A stretch of DNA of 37,173 nucleotides. Origin: Candidatus Amesbacteria bacterium. Its GTDB lineage: Bacteria > Patescibacteriota > Microgenomatia > CAZETR01 > Amesbacteraceae. The DNA lies in assembly GCA_027371535.1 (NCBI GenBank), contig DAHXMV010000009.1, positions 1-37,173 on the forward strand, given 5' to 3'. Position 1 is the first letter of the stretch. Every line of letters starts with the position of its first letter. The notes below the pieces were generated by a model. It was not told where the DNA came from. It ran no database searches and saw nothing but the letters and a program-made list of their open reading frames with translations. Of this stretch, positions 30,501 through 37,173 are shown in pieces. The translations under genes were made by a program, and so were the position numbers.

Positions 30501-33500
30501 GCCAGTGGGGTGGTAGCCTTGGATACTTCAGGCAATATTACCTGTCCTGATTGTCTGACCAGCGGCTCGCTGGGTAACGGTGTCGGGGTGATGCTGGCCC
30601 CTTCTACCGCCCAAGCGGATGCTACGACCAATAACTCCATTTATATAAACAAGTCCGGTACCGGCAGTCTTTTAAATCTTACCCAATCCAGTAATTTGAC
30701 CGGAAATTACTCAGACAACGATGCCATTATCAGCCGCAGTCTCACCGGCGGATTGGCTGTTAAAGACGGATCATTATTGACTTTAACTGATTCATCCACC
30801 GGGATGGGGGCAAACAACCCCACCGGACTGGCGATAACTTTTGCAACCCCGGCTTTAAGCTCTCTATATACCGGTAATTTTGTGGACTTTTCCCGGGCTG
30901 ATGTGGCAGGCGGTGTGCCGGTATCTAAATTTTCCGTATCAGCGTTTGGAAACGTAACTGCCGCAGGGACTTTTAACGGCCTGACAATTACCAATAACGG
31001 CAGCAATACTTTGAATATCGCCAACGGCAAAACCCTGGCAGTTAACAATTCGCTGAGTTTTTCCGGAACCGACAATACGGCTTTTGTTTTTCCGTCTACC
31101 ACCAATGGAACTGTAATCACATCTAACGCTCCGGCTCAAAGTATTACTTCGGCCCAAAATTCCGGGACGGTATTAAGCCTAGCGGATAATACCAACCTGA
31201 CTGGTCCGATTATCGGCCAAAGCATCAACCTGTCCGGAAACGGCGTGTTTGACCAGACAGGTCTTCTGATTTCCATGACTGGAGCTACCGGCAGCAATTT
31301 AAACGCTTTGGTTGTAAACGATGGCATGAGCAATACAGTTACAATTGCCAAATCCGGAGCAGCCTCATTTATAGGTGTAAATTCCGGAACGGGGCTACTG
31401 CAGGGTACCGGCGGACTGACGGTCACAGGAACGGTAAACCTGAATTCTACCGGTTTGGCGGATACAAATGTGGGGACGGGAACCGGTAACGTAGTAGTAG
31501 GCAACAATACCGGAACGCTGACTTTAGGAGGATTTTCCACCAATAATGGCATATTGTTTACCAACGGTTCGGGGACAGTTTTCCAGACATTGCAGGGACA
31601 ATCACATACCGTATTACATGGAAACGGGGCTGCAGTACCAACTTTTTCGTTAGTTGACATGGCCTCGGATATTACCGGTATACTGACAGTAGCCAACGGC
31701 GGTACCGGGACAGACATGCTTTCCCAATACGGAGTGGTGATCGGAAACGGGACCTCGGCAGTGCTGACTGCCACAGGCAGCGCTTACCAGGTTCTGACTA
31801 TTCCTGGGGCGGGCGGTTCACCAATTTTCGGGCAGATGAATTTAAACCAGTCTGCGGCGGTGACCGGAATTTTGGGCATCGGAAACGGAGGCACGGGAGG
31901 ATCGGCTACCCCAACCAGCGGGGCAATAGCCTATGGCACCGGTTCGGCTTACGCCTTTTCAGGGGCAGGAAATATAGGTGAGGCACTGGTCTCCGGGGGA
32001 ACCGGAGCCCCGACATGGACTACAGGAACACTGACACTTGGAGGAAATTTTGCCGTCAGCGGAAATAACACCATTACACTTACGACAGGTTTAGGCGGTA
32101 CAGCGGCTGCTGTCCCAAGCGGGACGGTGACCTTGGCGGATCTGGAGTCGACACAAACTTTTATAGGAGACAAGACCTTTACTCCATCCGGAACAAACAA
32201 TATTACCTTTAATCTAGACGGTAATTCAGCATTTTACAGGAACATGTCTGCGGCGGATATTTATGCTACCGGGTCGGCATATACCATCACCGATACTGCT
32301 ACCACCGGTACAGCAAATATTATCGGGGAATCTTACAGCCTGGTCGGGACAAACAATGCTACCGGAAATAATTCCATAACGGGCATTGATTTTACAGATG
32401 TGCAGGCTGCCAATAATAATTCGTTTACAGCAATAGCCATGGGGAGCGGTTATACCAATTATCTGTCGACACCCTACATTAATATATCCGGTTCAGGAGC
32501 TATCACTGGCGCAAACGGTGTATCAACTACCAGCCTGTCTACAACCGGAACTGTGACTCATGCTAATTTGGGAATCGGGGCCGGAACGTCTATTTGTGTT
32601 GACGGATCAAATAATCTTACCAAATGCAGCACCGGATCTTCGACTGCCACATTACAATCGGCCTACGACTTGGGAAATACGATTACGACCACTTCTGCCA
32701 GAAACATTGTGTTTAACCTGGCCGATACGGCTACCGGATCGGCATTTATTATTAATAATCTGGGAACAGCTGACGCCCTAACCATTAACGATACGAACAA
32801 TTCCGCGAATAATACCCTGATCTCTCTGCAGTCGGACAGTATATCCACTATTGTAATGAAGGAAAACGGCGTTTTGGGCCTCATCGGAAATAATTTTCCG
32901 GACATAACTACTCTTAATCCGGGAAACAGTCTGTCCCTGCAACCGGCTACCAACAGCGCAAGTACCGGTTCCGGTGGAGATTTAAACCTTAATGCGGGTA
33001 ATGAATCGGGGGCGACAACGGCTACCGGCGGTGATGTAAATATAACTGCAGGTTCAGCTATAGGCAGTCCGGCTGTGGGAACCGGCGGGAATGTGAATAT
33101 AACGGCAGGAACAGGCTTGACGGCCAATGGGATAATTTACATCGGCAAATCAAACACCTCTTATATTTCCCTGGGCGGGGTTTCCACTCCCACCAAATTA
33201 CCATCATTGACTTCGTCTACAGGTACGGCTTTGTGCCGTGATTCGGTGACTAACAATATTGTGGCTTGTGCTGCCGGTTCATCGGCAGCCACACTGCAGT
33301 CATCTTACGATCAGGGTAACACCATTCTAACAACCAACGGCAGGAATATTAATTTTGTGCTGGCAGATACTGCGACAGATGCCTATTTCAGTATTGAAAA
33401 CCAGGGTACGGCTTCGGCCATGATCATCAATGATACCAACAATTTAGCCACCAATACATTAATAGAACTGCAGTCAAACGGGACGACAAACCTGACAATG

Positions 33501-36500
33501 GATGAAACAGGCCTGATTAAAACAGCCGGAAATATTGTGACTACCGGTTCCGGAACAGTGACAGCCGCAGGCGGCCTGACGGTCAGTTCCGGAGGCGCCG
33601 GTATAAGCGGCGGAATAAACAATAACTCGGGAAATATCACAAATACCGGCGTGATTTCCGGGGTGATAGATTTATATGCCAGCGGATCGGCGTACCTTAC
33701 AGGCGGGTCGCCACTGGTATTGTCCAGCGCCAATCCGAAAATTACTTTGGGAACAGCCGGAGTAAATTCCGTACTCACTTTCACAGATGCGGAAACTGTG
33801 CCTAATACCCTGATGACACTGACCGACAACGGTAATACGGGCAGCCTGTCGTTGACCGGCGCGGTCAATGCCGGAACAAATATTCAAACCAACGGTGTAA
33901 CCCGGATTGATAGCAGCGGCAACATGATCAATATCGGGACCATTAATTCGGGTGCCATTACTACGACCGGAACACTGACTTTTTCCGGAGTGGGCACGGA
34001 TATTACCACTGCTTCAAATGAAGACCTGACACTGGTGGCAGCCGGTTTGGGAGTAATCAGATTGAATGATACGGTAAACATTGCTGATCCGTCCGGATTG
34101 ACCCAGGGGTCCACGGCTCTCTGCCGCAATATCAGCGGGGAAATTTCCGTCTGTGCAGCCAACGCCCTGGGGGTAACTTTGCAGCAGGCTTATAACGCCG
34201 GAAATACTATAAATACCGCCGACGCTAACGGAAACATCGCTTTTACTTTGTCTTCAGGCAGCAGCACTCAGTTTACCCTGACTAATGCCGGAACAAACAC
34301 CAACACTTTTGTTCTCGACGATACTGACAGCGGAGCTACTCACAATGCTATCAATATCATGTCTGCCGGAACATCCCGGATGACGATAACCGAACTGGGG
34401 ACGATTTCTACGTCGGGAAGTATTGCGACTACCGGGACAGGGACGATCACCTCGGCCGGGACACTGACAGTATCTTCCGGCGGGGCGGCGATTACCGGAG
34501 GTATTAATAACAACGGCGGCGGAATCAGTAATACAGGAGCAATTGCCGGTGCCACAAACATCACGGCTTCGGGAACTATCCTGGGATCGACTGTAAATGC
34601 CACAACTATTCTGCAAACCGGCGGCACCAACCGTATGGATGCTTCAGGCAACATGACCAATATCGGTACCATCCAGTCCGGGGCCATCACTACTACCGGG
34701 ACACTGACTTTTTCCGGAGTGGGCACGGATATTACCACTCCGGCCGGATCAAACCAGGATCTGACCTTAGTTGCTGACGGCAACGGACAGATAGTCCTGA
34801 ATGATACTGTGCAGGTTGCCACTTTATCCGGAACGATGGGAACAACGATTGTATGCCGTAATACCTCCGGAGAATTATCCGAATGTGCGCCCAATGCTTC
34901 CGGGGTGACACTCCAGCTGGCTTATGATGCCGGAAATACGATTACTACCACGGCAAATAGGGACATTTCTTTTAATTTGGCCAGCGGTGCTAATACCAGT
35001 TTCATATTAAATAACGCAGGAACCAATCCGGCATTCGTGATTAATGATACCAATGCATCCACAAATAACCTGCTATCGTTGCAGTCAAACGGCACGACCA
35101 ATTTCAGTGTTAACGAACTCGGCAACCTGATGACCAACGGTTCGGTTACACAGAGCTACACTACTACCGCCAATAACGACAGCGCTTACTCGATGAGCCT
35201 GACCAACAGCAATGCCGGAGCCGGGGTGGTGACGACCAACGGGCTTAACCTGGCCCTGACCAACGTTCTTAACAGCAACAGCACCAATATTATTAACGGC
35301 ATAAATTTTCCGGCGGCCTCAAATAACAATTCAAACATTATTAATGGGATTAATTTTGCTTCAGGGACCGGCTTTACATATTTCCTGAACACCCCGACTA
35401 TCAAAATATCCAACAGCGGAGTAGTTACGGGAGCCAACGGGGTATCTACGACAACCTTAAATGCCTCCTCGACTGAGACTTTTTCTAACCTGACGACGAA
35501 TAATGGTTTGTTATATACAAACGGCTCAGGGGCAATTACCCAAACTGCACAAGGGTCTTCAAATACCGTTTTGCACGGCAACGGCAGCAACCCGCCCAGC
35601 TGGTCTGCCGTATTGCTGACCGGGGATGTGACCGGCATCCTGCCGGTTGGAAACGGCGGTACAAATAACAGTTCCGTTGGTCCAGCCGGAGCCATTACCT
35701 ACTCGACCGGTACGGCTTACGGTTTTTCCGCTATCGGCAGCTCCGGTCAGGCCTTGCTTTCGGGTGCTTCGGGTGCTCCTACATGGACAACGGGGACTTT
35801 AACTTTAGGCCAGAATTTTATTACCGCCGGTTCATCTCCCCTGACTCTGACGACTGGCGCTCTGGCAACTAATGCCACCTTCCCGACCGGGAATATAACG
35901 GTAGCGGATTTGGAATCAATACAAACTTTTACCGGAGCCAAGACCTTTAACGACATTACCATCGCTGATACCAATGTGCCCTTTACCGGCGGGTCAACTA
36001 TTTTTGATCTGCAACAGTCCAGCAATTCTACTCTGACAATACTTAACAGCATCGGCGGTAATACCGCTAATTTAAATCTGGCCAGCGGCGGTTTATATAC
36101 AACCGGGATCCAGAGAGTTACAAACGGCGGTGCTCTACAAAATATTACCGGATATATCCAGGGTTCCGGTAATTTCGCCATATCAGGAAGCGGTTCATTT
36201 TCCACGGCAACCGGGCCAATTTCGTTGAACGGCGACACTACCATTACAGCCGGTAAAAATTTGACCCTGAACCAGGGAAACGTGACTCTGACGCAGGGTA
36301 ATATATATCTGAATAACGGCACTTATTCCCAAACATATTCGTCGAGTGTCAATAACGACAATATCGCCTCTTACAGTTTTACCAACGGAAATACAGGCGC
36401 ATCGACTGTGACGGTTAACGGTTTAAATTTGTCCCTTGCCAACGCCGTAAATACTAACAACACGGATATATTAAACGGAATTAATTTCCCGGCGGCAACT

Positions 36501-37173
36501 AACAACAACGCTAATGTCATCAACGGAATCAATTTTGCATCCAGTACCGGTTATACCAATTTCCTGAATTCACCGACAGTAAAGATATCATCAGGAGGGG
36601 CCATCAGCGGAGCGACGGGAGTGTCCACCACCACCCTGACGGCTTCCTCTACTGAAACATTTTCCAATTTAACCACGGACAAAGGCGTGTTGTTTACCAA
36701 CGGATCCGGGGTAATTTCCCAAACGGCTCAGGGCAATGCGGGCACGGTTCTCCACGGGCAAGGAGCCAATCCCCCCACTTGGTCAGCGGTATCTTTGACC
36801 AACGACATCTCAGGCATCCTGCCCATTGCCAACGGCGGGACTAATGTGGGAACCATCGGAGCGGCCGGAAGTATAGCTTATTCGGACGGAACCAAATATA
36901 TGTTTTCTTCTGTCGGGTCAAGCGGCCAGGTGCTTCTCTCCGGCGCTGCCGGCTCCCCCACCTGGACTACCGGGACACTGACTCTCGGGCAGAACCTGAT
37001 AACTGCCGGATCTTCAGCCCTGACCCTGACGACCGGAGCGCTGGCTACCAATGCCACCTTCCCCACGGGCAATATCACTCTGGCTGATCTCTCAACCACC
37101 CAAACTTTTACCGGAGCCAAGACCTTTAACGATATCACCATCGCTGATACCAATGTGCCCTTTACCGGAGGGT
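24501..37173 (+). CDS. giant repetitive surface fibre/adhesin-like protein, 3' end outside the window
   Basis: The frame is open from the ATG at 24501 to the window edge: 4224 codons, no stop; the frame is consistent at every point checked. Residues 12-58 are MerR-like (FINLGAAAKLLGETELTLEEW), with a helix near 94-109, then an exterior of Thr, Ser, Asn and Gly with few charges. Modules recur: 'TTPGTGAFTQLSVSGNTTLG', 'LPNASGTVAVSA', CxxC pairs at residues 252, 974, 1326 and 2015, VYDLGTPTLQYRNLYL (near 26390, as in phage tail fibres), 'GNGGTG', 'GAPTWTTGTLTLG', and four CR.xSGE..CA-type pairs followed by LQ.AYD.GNTI (32.6-34.9 kb). The lack of a classical signal peptide implies that the single helix is a signal anchor with a cytosolic head. 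It is probably a cell-surface fibre for attachment to a host or partner cell. Confidence 0.85.
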   Translation, partial: MQNGEAENNGEFINLGAAAKLLGETELTLEEWHKKGILQYTVGPDYQPGYFGSQLTMFSRATEKRNDFAKNYRKNRKTKLELNVRLPSKKTGYKLGGILGFLILVIFTQQSHIKSLAEKYQAWAMKSPETGSVLAAETSGLKLAGNVIIALPLNVKQNVTIGQNLEVGGQGVFTGNITAPNVVYSVQAGKFIVITGAETQNPTISVNIPHMVSSIQGQSGDVQLMAGTDISVDGLTINDISTLGSVASRGSCDSCITDAEVVNSLTIDGSGNISGEAIKNGLVATGVGGTGITTYSTGDMVYASDSATLARLGIGSIGQFLTVGASGLPAWDNVGSFALAVVKKDNVVISPVTNTMNFYGGDFNPTVSPVGQVNLELAQTLNSVTGVVNNFNIGGGQLTFTGTGTILSGGNNSLNLDSGSTGDVNIGTGSAAKTINIGTPSNTTVANNLQLPSGQTLTVGGLGLNSAGAAASESGANLIGVYPNLVNSNSTDLQQVLKDLDSSITSAGVTPFTIDSDMTYGNFIRPVMTGDHFVLGGDGTIAGSTLWFNPANSTLYLGTNNTGSGGNNGSLVLYSAGNGVTDTMLTTNNNGNLLIPNGEVGIGAVPSDTDANGRKLKLEVAGSIGPNQNGVYDLGTPTLQYRNLYLTGQTTSGGNITIANDSPSITLVDTTPGENQYILNADVSTFIIRNNTTGDTGLSINGSGDVALAGGSGSTGCTIQNSTGNITCSGNIYGTNNGTIGYWNRDNSTGYLTPATNTDTFGFGTASQFTISPTGDATTSGYIMTSNNTPSTGTASGALVVAGGIGAGGNLNVGGTGNFADTMTAQNGLSLATGALDLTATSGTLSLSGLSASAISTGVNNLLISSINFNTDTTGINSTVIGATTPAAGTFTQLNVIGNTTLGASAADKLTVNAAIQGQNPLMFEGATVDANRTTLSLTDPTQNNTINLPNASGTVAVSATRPMLLSVLGDISCPTCLVGAVGSAQAVMLAPTIAQTDMTANSSINIDKSGMGSLLDLTQSGTSSAVYSLNDVMVTRNITGGTNNLGGNIFNVTDNSLTSGSLNPTGLNISFNTPAGGTLYSGNYVNFLRSDVAGAGAVSKFSVAANGDIFTAGSISATTSGNTINGLVVNAGNLSSVYSIDTIAVSATTLSFPGAGTISTGAGSDLTLNSGAGNINLTGTANINANNAAATNIGTGISTGAITIGNLTGSDLILNDANWNISGAGAANFPSIGTTTPGTGAFTQLSVSGNTTLGTQLSDVLTVKAAIQGQNALVFEGATVDTNRTTLSLTDPTQNNTISLPNASGTVAVSATGPILLSALGNISCPTCLVGSSGSLNAVLLAPFAAQTDSTANSSINITKTGIGSILTASASGTVTSNYSLSDMQYNRSLTGSNYALDGSLLSLSDSSTTTVTNNTTGINLSFYTPGGSSLYGGNYVNFLRSDIAGTAPVSKFSVSATGNVTTAGTINNASISGGIISGGTLTGGVYGLSGLTVTGNYTATIGNGGSFNISDGTSTLFTLTDAGTQGDLSGLRNLTAGGTITFSGLGNGPVYVSSGGVLNSEPQLAISRGGTNASSFTNNSVIYYNGNSLSSVGQATNGQLVIGATGGVPVLATLTGTDNQVIVTNGIGSITLSTPQDINTTSSPTFANLTLNGTLTLHNLETIDNAVDGTITFGRNNAGVVTLTSKDTGANAGLTVTPAGTGQLTLGSATTPVIDIISSATGDGALVLPLQSVSGAEITNNTVTTAQLAPTLVFENGDLIDLSAVDHTTNARQGFIIPNVSSLSPTNPISGAGYLAYDTTQRQVIFYNGTYWDTLASGTSASKWTENAGANLLYPNNIGRNISVDSTLVAPFSVDYTNQTVRIGSGATASGTLAMYAANGQTGSLIYNNSDQFQFTGGNVQIDNNLSVNGSISGATAINTINNLVFNGTGNIAGTLTSLTPSGAFTVGAQSQNLTLQGAATAITSTNTGTTNTLAFATPGSGNKTVTIPNASGTVAVSASGVVALDTSGNITCPDCLTSGSLGNGVGVMLAPSTAQADATTNNSIYINKSGTGSLLNLTQSSNLTGNYSDNDAIISRSLTGGLAVKDGSLLTLTDSSTGMGANNPTGLAITFATPALSSLYTGNFVDFSRADVAGGVPVSKFSVSAFGNVTAAGTFNGLTITNNGSNTLNIANGKTLAVNNSLSFSGTDNTAFVFPSTTNGTVITSNAPAQSITSAQNSGTVLSLADNTNLTGPIIGQSINLSGNGVFDQTGLLISMTGATGSNLNALVVNDGMSNTVTIAKSGAASFIGVNSGTGLLQGTGGLTVTGTVNLNSTGLADTNVGTGTGNVVVGNNTGTLTLGGFSTNNGILFTNGSGTVFQTLQGQSHTVLHGNGAAVPTFSLVDMASDITGILTVANGGTGTDMLSQYGVVIGNGTSAVLTATGSAYQVLTIPGAGGSPIFGQMNLNQSAAVTGILGIGNGGTGGSATPTSGAIAYGTGSAYAFSGAGNIGEALVSGGTGAPTWTTGTLTLGGNFAVSGNNTITLTTGLGGTAAAVPSGTVTLADLESTQTFIGDKTFTPSGTNNITFNLDGNSAFYRNMSAADIYATGSAYTITDTATTGTANIIGESYSLVGTNNATGNNSITGIDFTDVQAANNNSFTAIAMGSGYTNYLSTPYINISGSGAITGANGVSTTSLSTTGTVTHANLGIGAGTSICVDGSNNLTKCSTGSSTATLQSAYDLGNTITTTSARNIVFNLADTATGSAFIINNLGTADALTINDTNNSANNTLISLQSDSISTIVMKENGVLGLIGNNFPDITTLNPGNSLSLQPATNSASTGSGGDLNLNAGNESGATTATGGDVNITAGSAIGSPAVGTGGNVNITAGTGLTANGIIYIGKSNTSYISLGGVSTPTKLPSLTSSTGTALCRDSVTNNIVACAAGSSAATLQSSYDQGNTILTTNGRNINFVLADTATDAYFSIENQGTASAMIINDTNNLATNTLIELQSNGTTNLTMDETGLIKTAGNIVTTGSGTVTAAGGLTVSSGGAGISGGINNNSGNITNTGVISGVIDLYASGSAYLTGGSPLVLSSANPKITLGTAGVNSVLTFTDAETVPNTLMTLTDNGNTGSLSLTGAVNAGTNIQTNGVTRIDSSGNMINIGTINSGAITTTGTLTFSGVGTDITTASNEDLTLVAAGLGVIRLNDTVNIADPSGLTQGSTALCRNISGEISVCAANALGVTLQQAYNAGNTINTADANGNIAFTLSSGSSTQFTLTNAGTNTNTFVLDDTDSGATHNAINIMSAGTSRMTITELGTISTSGSIATTGTGTITSAGTLTVSSGGAAITGGINNNGGGISNTGAIAGATNITASGTILGSTVNATTILQTGGTNRMDASGNMTNIGTIQSGAITTTGTLTFSGVGTDITTPAGSNQDLTLVADGNGQIVLNDTVQVATLSGTMGTTIVCRNTSGELSECAPNASGVTLQLAYDAGNTITTTANRDISFNLASGANTSFILNNAGTNPAFVINDTNASTNNLLSLQSNGTTNFSVNELGNLMTNGSVTQSYTTTANNDSAYSMSLTNSNAGAGVVTTNGLNLALTNVLNSNSTNIINGINFPAASNNNSNIINGINFASGTGFTYFLNTPTIKISNSGVVTGANGVSTTTLNASSTETFSNLTTNNGLLYTNGSGAITQTAQGSSNTVLHGNGSNPPSWSAVLLTGDVTGILPVGNGGTNNSSVGPAGAITYSTGTAYGFSAIGSSGQALLSGASGAPTWTTGTLTLGQNFITAGSSPLTLTTGALATNATFPTGNITVADLESIQTFTGAKTFNDITIADTNVPFTGGSTIFDLQQSSNSTLTILNSIGGNTANLNLASGGLYTTGIQRVTNGGALQNITGYIQGSGNFAISGSGSFSTATGPISLNGDTTITAGKNLTLNQGNVTLTQGNIYLNNGTYSQTYSSSVNNDNIASYSFTNGNTGASTVTVNGLNLSLANAVNTNNTDILNGINFPAATNNNANVINGINFASSTGYTNFLNSPTVKISSGGAISGATGVSTTTLTASSTETFSNLTTDKGVLFTNGSGVISQTAQGNAGTVLHGQGANPPTWSAVSLTNDISGILPIANGGTNVGTIGAAGSIAYSDGTKYMFSSVGSSGQVLLSGAAGSPTWTTGTLTLGQNLITAGSSALTLTTGALATNATFPTGNITLADLSTTQTFTGAKTFNDITIADTNVPFTGG
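33972..34740 (+). repeat. 729-nt-spaced repeat inside the giant gene
   Basis: About 39 identical nt beginning ACACTGACTTTTTCCGGAGT occur at 33972 and again at 34701, 729 nt (243 codons) apart. The surrounding protein modules (CR..SGE..CA, LQ.AY.AGNTI, SSGGA.I.GGINNN) repeat with the same spacing. This indicates in-frame segmental duplication. Confidence 0.75.
35151..37173 (+). repeat. tandem 1179-nt repeat in the giant gene, second copy cut by the window edge
   Basis: Copy 1 runs 35151-36329 and copy 2 starts at 36330. Matching points stay 1179 nt (393 codons) apart, for example GATACCAATGTGCCCTTTAC at both ends. The shared protein order is NND...NGLNL, INGINFP, INGINFAS, GVSTTTL, ETFSNLTT, GTVLHG-type, GILP..NGGTN, GAPTWTTGTLTLGQN, TGAKTFNDITIADTN. 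The last 60 nt of each copy are nearly identical, so the duplication or gene conversion is recent. Confidence 0.8.

Noticed and set aside
24804-37153. Many minus-strand open frames of 60-230 codons opposite the giant gene
   Set aside because: They are the mirror of a low-complexity, GC-patterned coding strand, have Pro/Val-rich shadow compositions, no promoters and no conserved motifs, and cannot coexist with the 4224-codon plus-strand frame.

Overview
The window reads as chromosomal DNA from a small-genome, uncultivated-type bacterium. It is most like a member of the Candidate Phyla Radiation (Patescibacteria). That assignment is inferred from four things: a giant Thr/Asn/Gly/Ser-rich surface protein of the type common in that group, very tight operons, few Shine-Dalgarno sites with several genes that look leaderless, and divergent core genes. 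TGA is used as a stop.

Left part (1-5546): a YcxB-like membrane protein with extracellular modules (356-2422), peptide deformylase (2569-3150, minus), a minus-strand tRNA cluster (Val-UAC, Leu-CAG, Leu-GAG), a secreted SGNH/GDSL hydrolase with a triplicated C-terminal module (3815-5395, minus) and a plus-strand tRNA-Leu(UAA) at 5464-5546.

Middle part (5534-12266): the 3' end of tRNA-Leu(UAA) recurs four more times. Three of the copies (6120-6166, 7775-7821, 9269-9315) are 47-nt repeats of identical length that share about 32 nt not present in the tRNA. They divide the region into compact cassettes of about 0.6-3 kb: a RibD/DHFR-like reductase; a small Asn/Lys-rich ORF with an EExxH protein, strong hairpins and a short orphan protein; an ICMT-like methyltransferase with a nucleotidyltransferase-like protein; and a paralogue of the 356-2422 membrane protein with a different ectodomain plus a small ORF. 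I see no integrase. This looks like a tRNA-anchored cassette array. A subtilisin-like protease (12271-13314) begins 5 nt after the last repeat and shares its start region with an ORF inside the array (7396-7713). A frameshifted membrane-anchored propeller gene follows (13334-14634, minus).

Right part (14828-37173): a nine-gene, almost gapless operon that follows the F-ATPase order but with an altered membrane sector. Genes for b, delta, alpha, gamma, beta and epsilon are recognisable and the nucleotide-binding residues are kept. No subunit a is visible. Its place is taken by a small membrane protein and a membrane-bound HExxH metalloprotease. The c-subunit-like hairpin keeps the GRNP loop, lacks the acidic ion-binding residue in helix 2, and is fused behind a signal peptide and an exported domain of the kind found at the ends of giant surface proteins. 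Two genes follow whose products share a MerR-like cytosolic N-terminus ahead of a membrane helix. The second is a giant ORF (24501 to the window edge, at least 4224 codons) of repeated fibre/adhesin-like modules. My inference is that this is an F1-type ATPase recruited to drive or power a cell-surface machine (protease plus giant fibre), not an ion-driven ATP synthase. It would be analogous to the F1-like ATPases of mycoplasmas that lack a canonical Fo.
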